Shown one piece after another: positions 10,746 to 19,122 of a stretch of 64,000 nucleotides of DNA. The DNA lies in the NCBI RefSeq assembly GCF_009646335.1, contig NZ_WJBU01000013.1:62001-126000 (forward strand), read 5' to 3'. A program made the translations under genes and the position numbers. Under the pieces are notes generated by a model, which searched no databases, was not told the origin of the DNA, and worked only from the letters and a program-made list of their open reading frames with translations. Source of the DNA: Caenimonas koreensis DSM 17982 (lineage in GTDB: Bacteria; Pseudomonadota; Gammaproteobacteria; Burkholderiales; Burkholderiaceae_C). How positions within the stretch are numbered: position 1 is the first letter of the stretch; the number at the start of each line of letters is the position of its first letter.

Positions 10746-13025
10746 TCAGCGCGCAAGAACCAAGCGCACCTGCTCCAGCACCCGATCGGGACCGATGGCG
10801 ACAAGGCAATCACTGCGGCTTTGTCGATGGTCTTCGCAGCCCGCCTTGCCGCAGGGCACACAAGGCAGATCGCTCTGCAGCAACGTGACATTGCCGATAC
10901 GCTGCACGAGCGTCGAGCGTTCGAAAATTTCGCTGGCGTTTGACTTTGCGGGCCAAGGCGCCCAACGCATCGGGTTGGTGGGGCCGAAGATGGCGATCAC
11001 CGGCACTCCCGTGGCAGCGGCCAGATGCGAAACGGACGTGTCCGGGCCGATGTAGAGCGCGGCACGTTGGAGCACGGCCACGAGCTGGTTGAAGTCGAGC
11101 TGGCCGGATACGTCGAGCAACTGCGGCGCCGGCGCGAGTGTCAGCAGCGGCGCGATGCACTCCTTGTCGCGTGCGCCTGCGCTGCCGGTCAGCACGACCT
11201 GGCGGCCCATGGCCAACAGTGCTTTGACCAGTTCTTCGAAGTGCGCGACGGGCCACTGCTTGTAGGGCCACATCGAAGGCGCGTGGACCACCACGGCGCC
11301 GGGCTGCAGGGCTGCTGCGATGTCCCCCGGCAAGTCGCGCGGCGGCGGTGCGATCACATCGGCTCGCACGCTCGACTCATCGAGCCACGGCGCGATCAGC
11401 GATTGCTTCTCCGCTGTGACGTGCACAGTGCCTTGATCGCCTGCAGCGACCACCGTGTGCCTGAGCAGGACGCGCTTGACCCAGTTGCTGCGACCGGCAG
11501 CAGGCACGATGCCGGCGCGCTGCGGCGCGGCGATCCAGCCGAGCAGGTGGGCGCGGTCGCCGGGGTCGGTGACAAGTGCGAGGTCATAGCGGCGCCACAG
11601 CCGCGACGCCAGCGAACGTGCGTCGCGCCAGCCGGATTTCGCGGGCGTTTCGAAGTAGCCGTTGATGTCTGCGTTATTGCGCAGCATGCCCAGCGTGCCC
11701 GCAAAGCCGATCACGTCGATGCGGGCATCCGGCCAGCGCCGGCGCGCCGCGCGGATCAGCGGTGTGGTGAGCAGCACGTCGCCGATCTGGCGCGTGGCGA
11801 TGATGAGCACGCTCCTGACTTCGTCGGTATCGCCATGGCGCGTGGCTCGCGCTTGCGCCAGCAGGCAGGCCACGAGGGCCATGTAGAAATGGCCTTCGAT
11901 GAAGTCCAGCAAGAGCGAGTTGAACAGGCAGCCGATGGCGAAGGCGACGACCACCGCGCCGAGCTGCACGCCAATGGCTGGCGGCGCGCGCAGGGCCGCG
12001 CGAAATGCCGCTGCGAGCCATGCAATGAACAGCGCTGCGCCCACGATGCCGCCGCCGATCAGCTGCATGAAGTATTCGTTGTGCGGATTGGTGCTGCGCA
12101 TCCAGTTCACGTTGGCGCCTTCTACCGGCGTGCGGTAGATCTCGTCGGCCATCTGCGCATGCACCTGCGTGTAGTTGCCGTAGCCCGCGCCGGCCACGCC
12201 ATACCGCTGCGCCAGGGCCAGCGCCACACGCATCAGCTCGACGCGGATGCCGGTGGAGGTGACAACCGTTTCATCGCCGCCGGGGCTCATCGACAGCGTT
12301 TCCTTCATGCGCGAGCCTACGGTGCCCGATGTCCAGGCCAGCGCCAGGACCACCAGCAGGCCGGCCAGCGACGCGACCCATCGCACGCGGCGCGTGCTGT
12401 GCAGCCAGACCGTCAGCACGGCCAGCACGATGACGAGCAACTGGCCCGTACGCCCGTCCAGCCCGAACAGCACGGTGAACGCGAGGAAGGCCGCAACGAC
12501 GCGGGCGGGCCAGGGCTGCGGCGTGTCCTTGGCGCGCATGACGACCAGAAAGGCGCACACGGCCAGCGCAAAGCCTGCCGAGATGCGCCGCTTGAAAATC
12601 ATCGCCTGCAGTTCAGGATGCAGCGGCGCGGCCCACACCATCAGCGCAAGTGCCACAGCGCCTGCGAACAGCGACAACATCAGCACCTGGCGGCGTCGCG
12701 CGTCGCGCAGCACCGAATACAAAATCGGCGCGAGCAGCAGCTCCTGGTACTGGCTGATGGCCTGGCGTGACGACGCTGAGTTGCCGCCGGTCACCAGCGT
12801 CTGAATCACGATGTAGGCGAAGAGCCCCAGCCCCACGGCCATGACGGGCTCGTTCCACGGCGCTTCACGCCACAGCCGCCGCGCGGGCCAGAAGGCCAGC
12901 ACCACGATGAGGGCGAGTGCAAATGCAACACCGGCCGACGAAAACGGCGTGAAGAACCCCAGGCCCGCGAGCCCCACGACCACGCACGCGTGCCACACCC
13001 CCGTCTGGGTGATCCTGTCTTTCAT
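10746..13025 (-). CDS. Fused O-antigen ligase-like / glycosyltransferase family 9 protein
   Basis: A single 759-residue frame joins two proteins that are usually separate. Residues 1 to about 395 are a polytopic membrane protein of the O-antigen ligase/Wzy type, with many hydrophobic helices and the characteristic STNPHNEYFMQLIGGGIVG loop. Residues 403-759 are a GT9 (heptosyltransferase-like) domain: VLIIATRQIGDVLLTTPLIR at its start, HAPSMWPYKQWP for substrate binding, and YIGPDTSVSHLAAATG followed by FGPTNPMRW. This would put a periplasm-facing ligase and a cytoplasmic sugar transferase in one chain. The ATG overlaps the stop of the upstream flippase gene, so the two are coupled. Which sugars are handled cannot be read from sequence. 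Confidence 0.85.
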   Translation of the reverse strand: MKDRITQTGVWHACVVVGLAGLGFFTPFSSAGVAFALALIVVLAFWPARRLWREAPWNEPVMAVGLGLFAYIVIQTLVTGGNSASSRQAISQYQELLLAPILYSVLRDARRRQVLMLSLFAGAVALALMVWAAPLHPELQAMIFKRRISAGFALAVCAFLVVMRAKDTPQPWPARVVAAFLAFTVLFGLDGRTGQLLVIVLAVLTVWLHSTRRVRWVASLAGLLVVLALAWTSGTVGSRMKETLSMSPGGDETVVTSTGIRVELMRVALALAQRYGVAGAGYGNYTQVHAQMADEIYRTPVEGANVNWMRSTNPHNEYFMQLIGGGIVGAALFIAWLAAAFRAALRAPPAIGVQLGAVVVAFAIGCLFNSLLLDFIEGHFYMALVACLLAQARATRHGDTDEVRSVLIIATRQIGDVLLTTPLIRAARRRWPDARIDVIGFAGTLGMLRNNADINGYFETPAKSGWRDARSLASRLWRRYDLALVTDPGDRAHLLGWIAAPQRAGIVPAAGRSNWVKRVLLRHTVVAAGDQGTVHVTAEKQSLIAPWLDESSVRADVIAPPPRDLPGDIAAALQPGAVVVHAPSMWPYKQWPVAHFEELVKALLAMGRQVVLTGSAGARDKECIAPLLTLAPAPQLLDVSGQLDFNQLVAVLQRAALYIGPDTSVSHLAAATGVPVIAIFGPTNPMRWAPWPAKSNASEIFERSTLVQRIGNVTLLQSDLPCVPCGKAGCEDHRQSRSDCLVAIGPDRVLEQVRLVLAR

Positions 13026-14749
13026 TGCGCCCCGAACTGCAGTGCGTGAAGCCGCGCGTACAGCCCGCCGCTGGCGACCAACTGCGCGTGCGAGCCGCTC
13101 TCGGCAATACGGCCCTGGTCGAGCACGACCACACGGTCGGCGTGTTCGATGGTGGACAGCCGGTGCGCAATGATCAGCGTCGTGCGGCCCGCCATCAGGC
13201 GCGTCAGCGCCTCTTGCACTTGCCGCTCCGACGCCGTGTCCAGCGCGGACGTGGCTTCGTCGAGGATGAGGATGGGCGCGTCCTTGTAGAGCGCACGCGC
13301 AATCGCCAGCCGCTGGCGCTGGCCGCCCGACAGCTGCGCCGCGTTGTGGCCCACCATCGTGTCAAGCCCATCGGGCAGGGCAGCGACCACATCGCCCAGG
13401 TTGGCCGCTTCCGCGCATTGCGCCACGCGCGCCTTGTCCATCTGGCTGCCGAGTGCAATGTTGGCCGCCAGCGTGTCGTTGAACATCACCACGTCCTGGC
13501 TGACGAGTGCGAACTGCCGGCGCAGTGAGTCGAGCTTCCAGTCCGTCACCGCATGCTCGTCGAGCAGCACCGTGCCTGCGGTCGGCTGCACGAAGCGCGG
13601 CAGCAAGTTGGCCAGCGTGGTCTTGCCAGAGCCCGACGGGCCGACGAGCGCGATCACCTGGCCGGGCTCGACCACGAGAGACACCTGGTCGAGCGCGGGC
13701 TGCGCGTCCTCGCGATAGACCACCGACACATCCTTGAATTCGATATGGCCGCGCGCCCGGTCTGCCGCATGCGTGCCGCCCGATTCAGCGGGCGTTTTTT
13801 CGATCAGGTCCATGGCACGCTGCACAGCGGCCAGGCCGCGTGAGATGGGGTTCGCCACCTCAGACACGCGCTTGATCGGCGCGATCAGCATCAGCATCGC
13901 CGTGATGAACGACGCAAAGGTGCCCACCGTGATGCCGCCACGGCTTTGCCACAGCGCGATGCAGATCACGATCGAAAGCGCTGCCGCCGCGAGCATGTGC
14001 GTCATCGGCGTGATCGTGGCGGAGGCCACTGCCGTCTTCATCGCGAGCCGGCGCAGCGAACTGCTCAGGCCAAAGAAGCGCTCGGCCTGCGAGGCCTGCG
14101 CGCCATGCAAGCGCACCACGCGAGCTGCGAGCACGTTTTCTTCCACCACGTAGGCGAGATCGTTCGTGGCGGTCTGCGTCGCCCGTGCGATGCGATACAG
14201 GCGCTTGGACACCGTGCGGATCAGCCAGGCCACGCCCGGCACGATCAGGAACACGATCAGCGTGAGTTGCCAGTTCAGGTACAGCAGGTAGGCGAGCAGG
14301 GCGATGAGCGCCACGCTGTCCTTGAGCAGGCCGATCACGGCGTTGACCAGCAGCGTTGCGCCGTTCTGGACTTCAAAGACGACGGTGTTCGACAAGGCGG
14401 TGGCGTTCTGCTCGCCGAAGAGCGCAAGCCGTGCATCGAGCAGACGGGCAAACATGTCGCGGCGCAGCAGCAGCAGGCCGTCTTGTGTGATCTTGGCCAG
14501 CGCGATGTCGGCCAGGAAACCTGCGAAGCCGCGCACGGCAAAGATCAGCAAGAGTGCGGCGGGCACCATCCAAAGAGGAATGCCGCCCGCCTGGAAGCCC
14601 TTGTCGAGCAACGGCTTGAGCAGGGCAGGCACCAGTGGTTCGGTGGCCGAGGCGACGATGGTCGCGAGGATGGCTGCGATCCACGCGCCGCGCGCCCTTC
14701 CGAAGTAGGGGATCAACCAGCGCAGCGTGGCCGAATTCGGCCGGATCAT
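13022..14749 (-). CDS. msbA: MsbA-type lipid A / LPS core ABC flippase
   Basis: A half-size ABC exporter of 575 residues: a six-helix transmembrane domain (about 1-310) followed by a nucleotide-binding domain. The latter has Walker A GPSGSGKTTL, signature LSGGQRQRLAIARAL and Walker B ILILDEATSALD. MsbA flips lipid A-core across the inner membrane. The assignment over other exporters of this architecture rests on its coupling to the ligase/GT9 fusion gene downstream (4-base overlap) and the divergent LPS-type glycosyltransferases upstream. The ATG at 14749 has no obvious Shine-Dalgarno site. Confidence 0.85.
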   Translation of the reverse strand: MIRPNSATLRWLIPYFGRARGAWIAAILATIVASATEPLVPALLKPLLDKGFQAGGIPLWMVPAALLLIFAVRGFAGFLADIALAKITQDGLLLLRRDMFARLLDARLALFGEQNATALSNTVVFEVQNGATLLVNAVIGLLKDSVALIALLAYLLYLNWQLTLIVFLIVPGVAWLIRTVSKRLYRIARATQTATNDLAYVVEENVLAARVVRLHGAQASQAERFFGLSSSLRRLAMKTAVASATITPMTHMLAAAALSIVICIALWQSRGGITVGTFASFITAMLMLIAPIKRVSEVANPISRGLAAVQRAMDLIEKTPAESGGTHAADRARGHIEFKDVSVVYREDAQPALDQVSLVVEPGQVIALVGPSGSGKTTLANLLPRFVQPTAGTVLLDEHAVTDWKLDSLRRQFALVSQDVVMFNDTLAANIALGSQMDKARVAQCAEAANLGDVVAALPDGLDTMVGHNAAQLSGGQRQRLAIARALYKDAPILILDEATSALDTASERQVQEALTRLMAGRTTLIIAHRLSTIEHADRVVVLDQGRIAESGSHAQLVASGGLYARLHALQFGAQ

Positions 14750-14812
14750 GTCGAAGGAAGGAGCAACGGGTCAGCCCTCATAATCGCGAGCACCAAATTA
14801 TCTTCGACTTGT

Positions 14813-15592
14813 GTGAGCCCTTCTTCTGCGGTGCCCGCCAGGCCCGGTTACGACCTGACCGTCACAGTGATCACCCGCAATGAGGGCGCGCGTCTGTCTG
14901 CGTGCCTGGAGTCGGTGTCGTTCGCGGGCGAAGTCGTTGTTGTGGATAGCGGCAGCACCGACGACACGGTGCAGATCGCCACTGCGCATGGCGCCAAGGT
15001 CACTTCAACGGGCGACTGGCCCGGCTTTGGCGAGCAGAAAAACCGCGCGCTAGCCCTGGCAACAAAAACGTGGGTCCTGTCGATCGACGCTGACGAGCGC
15101 GTGACGCCGCCATTGCGCGAGCAGATCATGGCGGCCATGGCTCGCAACGATCACGCTGCGTATTCAGTCAACCGCCGCTCCAGCTACTGCGGCCAGTACA
15201 TGCTGCATTCGGGCTGGTACCCCGACCGCATCGTGCGGCTGTTCAAGCGCGGCAGCGCAAGGTTTTCCAGTGACCTGGTGCATGAGTCGCTGCAGGTGCA
15301 AGGCAGCGTCGGCCAGCTCGAGGGCGACTTGCTGCACGAGAGCTTTGACGACTTCGAAGCCGTGCTCGACAAGACCAATCGCTATTCGACTGCGGGTGCG
15401 CTCGCGCTGCACAGCAAGGGCGTGAAGGGCTCGCTCGCCAAGGCCGTGGGCCACGGGCTGTGGGCTTTCGTGCGCACCTACGTTTTCAGGCGTGGATTTC
15501 TCGATGGAAAGCTCGGCCTGGCGCTGGCGGTCTCCAACGCCGAAGGCACGTATTACCGGTATCTCAAACTGTGGCTTCTCCAGCGCCGATGA
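14813..15592 (+). CDS. GT2 glycosyltransferase, LPS core type (WaaE/KdtX-like)
   Basis: A GT-A fold family 2 transferase with VVVDSGSTDDT (nucleotide-sugar binding) and SIDADERVTPPL (the DxD metal site), plus DLVHESLQVQG and a basic C-terminus with FRRGFLDGKLG, as in WaaE/KdtX proteins that add a sugar to the LPS inner core. From the GTG at 14813 it has 259 residues, the normal length; a second GTG at 14831 is possible. Its stop overlaps the next gene's ATG. It diverges from msbA across about 60 bases. The sugar and acceptor are not known. Confidence 0.85.
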   Translation: MSPSSAVPARPGYDLTVTVITRNEGARLSACLESVSFAGEVVVVDSGSTDDTVQIATAHGAKVTSTGDWPGFGEQKNRALALATKTWVLSIDADERVTPPLREQIMAAMARNDHAAYSVNRRSSYCGQYMLHSGWYPDRIVRLFKRGSARFSSDLVHESLQVQGSVGQLEGDLLHESFDDFEAVLDKTNRYSTAGALALHSKGVKGSLAKAVGHGLWAFVRTYVFRRGFLDGKLGLALAVSNAEGTYYRYLKLWLLQRR

Positions 15593-16431
15593 AACTCGGA
15601 TTCGTTGTCCTCACCTATAACCGACCTCTTGCTTTGCTGGCTGTGCTGCGCGCATTGGCGCCGCAGTGCACGAGCGACATGACCGTGGTCATCGCCGATG
15701 ACGGCTCCACGGCCCAGAACGTCGCTGCGATGCGCAGCGCCATGCCCGCCTTCGCATGCCCGGTGCGGCACCTGTGGCACCCCGATGTGGGCTTCACGGC
15801 TGCGCGTGCGCGCAACCAGGGCGCTGCCAACGCCGATTGCGACTACATCGTGTTCCTTGACGGCGACTGCGTGCCCAACGCGCACTTCGTGCAGGCGCAT
15901 GTGGCGCTGGCCGAGCAGGGCTGCTTCGTCAACGGCAGCCGCGTCCTGCTCAGCCCTGCGCTCACGGCGCGCGTCGAGCAACGCGAGGCAGAGCTGCTGC
16001 AAATGGGCACCGCCGGCTGGTTGCGGCTGCGCCTGTCGGGCGATGTGAACAAGCTCTCGCACCTGGTGGACTGGCCGGGCGCGCCCGGGCGCATTCATGA
16101 GCGCTTCAAGTGGAAGGGCATCCGCAGCTGCAACTTTGGCGTCTGGTATCGTGACTTCAAGACGGTGAACGGCTTTGACGAATCGTTCGAGGGCTGGGGC
16201 CACGAAGACGCCGATCTCGTGCTGCGGTTGCATCATGCCGACGTGAAGCGCAAGAATGGCTGGTGCGCCACCGAAGTGTTCCATCTCTGGCACGCCGAGA
16301 ACAGCAGGGCCCGTGAAGCAGTCAACCGCCAGAAGGTACTCATCCGCGAGCACAGTGCTATCGTGCGCGCCGAGCAAGGGTTGGGGCAGCTCCACCATGG
16401 AGCAGCGCCAACCGTCACCGATCTGAATTGA
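15589..16431 (+). CDS. GT2 glycosyltransferase with galactosyltransferase-like C-terminal domain
   Basis: This 280-residue enzyme has the GT2 sequence FVVLTYNRPLAL, IADDGST, FLDGDCVP (DxD-type site), and a C-terminal half with FNFGVW-like SCNFGVWYRDF, VNGFDESFEGWGHEDADL. The last motif (the GWGxED box) is shared with chondroitin polymerase-like and galactosyltransferase domains. It is cytosolic or membrane-associated and probably acts on the same surface glycan as the preceding transferase, to which it is coupled by an ATGA overlap. tolB follows after a short gap. The donor sugar is unknown. Confidence 0.85.
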   Translation: MKLGFVVLTYNRPLALLAVLRALAPQCTSDMTVVIADDGSTAQNVAAMRSAMPAFACPVRHLWHPDVGFTAARARNQGAANADCDYIVFLDGDCVPNAHFVQAHVALAEQGCFVNGSRVLLSPALTARVEQREAELLQMGTAGWLRLRLSGDVNKLSHLVDWPGAPGRIHERFKWKGIRSCNFGVWYRDFKTVNGFDESFEGWGHEDADLVLRLHHADVKRKNGWCATEVFHLWHAENSRAREAVNRQKVLIREHSAIVRAEQGLGQLHHGAAPTVTDLN

Positions 16432-16466
16432 ACTGAACTCCAAACACGATGGTGAGACTAACGAAC

Positions 16467-17756
16467 ATGAATCAACCTCTTTGGGGCCGGCGCCGTGTGG
16501 TGGGCCTGCTGGGCGCCGCAGCCGCCTTGCCCGCCTTGCCGGCGCTGGCACAGTTTCGCGTGGAAGTCTCGGGCCAGGGCCTGACTCAACTGCCGATTGC
16601 GATTGCGCCGTTTCGCGGCGAAGGCCAGTCGCCACAGAAAATTTCTTCCATCATCCAGGCCGACCTCGAACGCAGCGGCCAGTTCCGCGCTGTGGACGCA
16701 GCCAGTGCCTCGCTCGACGAGACAGCACCGCCCGACCTCGGGCCGTGGCGGCAAAAGGGCGCTGACTCGCTCGCGGTCGGCAGCGTCACCAAACTCGCAG
16801 ACGGCCGCTTCGACGTGCGCTTTCGCCTGTGGGACGTGGTGCGGGCACAGGGCCTGGGCGCGCAGAGTTATGCCGTCACGGCGGCCGATCTGCGGCTCGC
16901 GGCGCACCGCATTGCCGACTTCATCTACGAAAAGCTGACCGGCGAGCGTGGCATTTTTTCAACCCGCATTGCGTACGTCACGAAGGCGGGCCCCCGCTAC
17001 AACCTGTGGGTCGCCGATTCGGATGGCGACAACGCGCAGTCGGCCCTGGCCAGTGCAGAGCCGATCATCTCGCCCGCATGGTCGAGCAATGGCTCGCAGC
17101 TGGCCTATGTGTCGTTCGAGTCGCGCAAGCCGGTGGTGTACGTGCATGAGGTCGCCACAGGCAAGCGCCGGCTGATCGCCAATTTCCGCGGCTCCAACAG
17201 TGCACCGGCCTGGTCGCCCGACGGGCGCACACTGGCTGTCACGCTCAGCCGTGACGGCGGCTCGCAGCTCTACACCATTGACGCCAACGGGGGCGAGCCG
17301 CGGCGCCTGACGCAATCGTCCGGCATCGATACCGAGCCGCTCTACAGCCCCGATGGGCGCATGATTTACTTCGTGAGCGACCGCGGTGGCGCGCCGCAGA
17401 TCTATCGCATGCCCGCAACCGGCGGCAGCCCCGAGCGCGTGACCTTTACGGGGAGTTACAACATATCGCCCGCGATGAGCCCCGACGGGAAAGCGCTCGC
17501 CTACATTTCTCGAATCAATGGTCAATTCAAGCTGCAGGTGATGGAGCTGGGTGGTGGCGCCGTCGCGTCGATCACGGACACGTCGGCCGACGAAAGCCCC
17601 AGCTTTGCACCCAATGGCAGGCTCATCATGTACGCCACGCGCCAGGGCGGCGCAGAAGCACTGATGACCACCACGCTCGACGGCAAGATCAAGGCGCGCC
17701 TGGCCGGCCAGGGCGGCGACATCCGCGAGCCCGACTGGGGCCCGTTCCAGAAGTGA
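16467..17756 (+). CDS. tolB: Tol-Pal system protein TolB
   Basis: TolB is the periplasmic beta-propeller of the Tol-Pal envelope complex, linking TolA to Pal during cell constriction. After an N-terminal signal sequence (GRRRVVGLLGAAAALP... ending ALAQ) comes the N-terminal TolB domain. The beta-propeller follows, with repeated blades of the form WSPDGRTLAV, YSPDGRMIYFVSDRGG and MSPDGKALAY. Two starts are possible, ATG 16449 and ATG 16467; the second gives a more usual signal peptide and follows GGTGAGA. The paired arginines resemble a Tat signal but are not a clear consensus. Pal and CpoB follow; tolQRA are not in the window. Confidence 0.95.
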   Translation: MNQPLWGRRRVVGLLGAAAALPALPALAQFRVEVSGQGLTQLPIAIAPFRGEGQSPQKISSIIQADLERSGQFRAVDAASASLDETAPPDLGPWRQKGADSLAVGSVTKLADGRFDVRFRLWDVVRAQGLGAQSYAVTAADLRLAAHRIADFIYEKLTGERGIFSTRIAYVTKAGPRYNLWVADSDGDNAQSALASAEPIISPAWSSNGSQLAYVSFESRKPVVYVHEVATGKRRLIANFRGSNSAPAWSPDGRTLAVTLSRDGGSQLYTIDANGGEPRRLTQSSGIDTEPLYSPDGRMIYFVSDRGGAPQIYRMPATGGSPERVTFTGSYNISPAMSPDGKALAYISRINGQFKLQVMELGGGAVASITDTSADESPSFAPNGRLIMYATRQGGAEALMTTTLDGKIKARLAGQGGDIREPDWGPFQK

Positions 17757-17763
17757 AGCAATC

Positions 17764-17770
17764 AGGAGGT
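17764..17770 (+). promoter_or_regulatory. Strong ribosome-binding site of pal
   Basis: AGGAGGT lies six bases before the ATG at 17777. It decides the start of pal against an upstream in-frame ATG at 17753 and gives a proper lipoprotein signal peptide. Confidence 0.8.
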
Positions 17771-17776
17771 ATTGGA

Positions 17777-18307
17777 ATGATGTTTTTCAAACGCACGTTG
17801 CTCGTCGTGGGCATTGCAGCCGCCATGGCCGGGTGCTCCAGCGTCAAGCTCGACGATGTTCCTGTCGAGACACGCTCGGCCGTGACGCCCAGTACAGGCA
17901 GCGCCCCCGGCACTGGCCAGAGCACCGTGACACCGGTAGTCACCGACGACGCCAACGGCAACCGCGGCGGTCCGGTCAATACATCGCGCCTGGTGTACTT
18001 CGACTACGACAGCTACGTGGTCAAGCCAGAGTTCCAGCGCCTGATTGAAGCGCACGCGGCGTGGATGAAGGCGAACCCTTCGCGCCGCGCCAACCTCGAA
18101 GGCCACACGGACGAGCGGGGCGGTCGTGAATACAACCTCGCGCTCGGCCAGCGCCGCTCGGAGGCCGTGCGCAGGTCGCTCACGCTGCTGGGCGTGCCCG
18201 ACAGCCAGGTCGAGGCCGTGAGCTTCGGCAAGGAAAAGCCGGCCGTGCCGGGCAGCGGCGAAGAAGCGTGGGCGAAGAACCGCCGCGTTGAAATCGTCTA
18301 CCGTTGA
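17777..18307 (+). CDS. pal: Peptidoglycan-associated lipoprotein Pal
   Basis: Pal is an outer-membrane lipoprotein that binds diaminopimelate-containing peptidoglycan and TolB. The 176-residue product has a lipobox AMAGC with the lipidated Cys at residue 20. A disordered linker follows, then an OmpA-like domain: FDYDSYVVKPEF, NLEGHTDERGGREYNLALGQRR and KNRRVEIVY at the end. The Asp and Arg residues of the DAP-binding loop are present (HTDERG, NRRVE). Its stop overlaps the ATG of cpoB, and the operon order tolB-pal-cpoB is standard. Confidence 0.97.
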   Translation: MMFFKRTLLVVGIAAAMAGCSSVKLDDVPVETRSAVTPSTGSAPGTGQSTVTPVVTDDANGNRGGPVNTSRLVYFDYDSYVVKPEFQRLIEAHAAWMKANPSRRANLEGHTDERGGREYNLALGQRRSEAVRRSLTLLGVPDSQVEAVSFGKEKPAVPGSGEEAWAKNRRVEIVYR

Positions 18308-19122
18308 TGATGGCCCCCACCGTTCGCACTGCACGCCGCCTGCGTCCCATTGCGTGGCTGCACGCGCTCGCTGCGGCTGGCATTGCAGTCGCTGCACTTG
18401 GCGCGAGCCCGGGCGCTTCGGCCGCATTGTTTGAAGACGACGAAGCCCGGCGCGCCATTCTTGATTTGCGCCAGCGCGTGGACGCCAATCGCGTCGCCAC
18501 AGAGCGTCAGGCCGAAGACGCGCGCGCCGAGGTGCAGCAGTTGCGCCGCAGCATGCTTGAGCTGCAAACCCAGATCGAAATGCTGCGCGGCGAGCTGGCC
18601 CGCATGGTGGGCCAGAACGAGCAGCTGCTGCGCGAAGTGGCCGACCTGCAGCGCAAGCAAAAGGATGTGCAGCAGGGCATCGACGAGCGGCTGCGCAAGG
18701 TCGAGCCGGCCAAGGTGAATGTCGACGGGCGTGAATTCATCGCCGAGCCGAATGAGTCGCGCGATTTCGAGAACGCGCTCGCGGTGTTCCGAAAAGGTGA
18801 CTTCCCGGCTGCGCAAACGGCCTTCGCGGACTTCATCAAGCGCTATCCGCAAAGCGGCTTCCGCCCGACGGCGCTGTTCTGGCTGGGCAACGCGCAGTAC
18901 GCCAACCGCGACTACCGCGGTGCCATCGCCAATTTCCGCGCGCTGCTTGTCGCAGCGCCGGACCACCCGCGTGCAGCGGAGTCTGTGCTGTCGATCGCCA
19001 ATTGCCAGATCGAGCTGAAAGACACGGCCGGCGCGCGCAAGTCGCTCACGGAGCTGGTCAAGGACTATCCGCAGTCCGAAGCGGCGCAGGCCGCCAAGGA
19101 ACGGCTCGCGCGCCTGCGGTGA
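18307..19122 (+). CDS. cpoB: Cell division coordinator CpoB (YbgF)
   Basis: CpoB is a periplasmic protein that links Tol-Pal activity to PBP1b during septation. The 271-residue protein has an N-terminal hydrophobic signal region ending near ASAALF and an alpha-helical coiled-coil segment (about residues 45-115, heptad-like LRRSMLELQTQIEMLRGEL). The C-terminal TPR repeats begin near residue 150 (ENALAVFRKGDFPAAQTAFADF, FWLGNAQYANRDYRGAIANF). Three adjacent start codons exist at 18304-18310; ATG 18307 overlaps the pal stop. The gene's stop overlaps the GTG of tcdA. Confidence 0.94.
   Translation: MMAPTVRTARRLRPIAWLHALAAAGIAVAALGASPGASAALFEDDEARRAILDLRQRVDANRVATERQAEDARAEVQQLRRSMLELQTQIEMLRGELARMVGQNEQLLREVADLQRKQKDVQQGIDERLRKVEPAKVNVDGREFIAEPNESRDFENALAVFRKGDFPAAQTAFADFIKRYPQSGFRPTALFWLGNAQYANRDYRGAIANFRALLVAAPDHPRAAESVLSIANCQIELKDTAGARKSLTELVKDYPQSEAAQAAKERLARLR

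Noticed and set aside
11025-12770. Long plus-strand frame opposite the ligase/GT9 fusion
   Set aside because: It lies wholly inside the minus-strand gene, lacks a ribosome-binding site, and its product is repeat-like Arg/His/Gln sequence.
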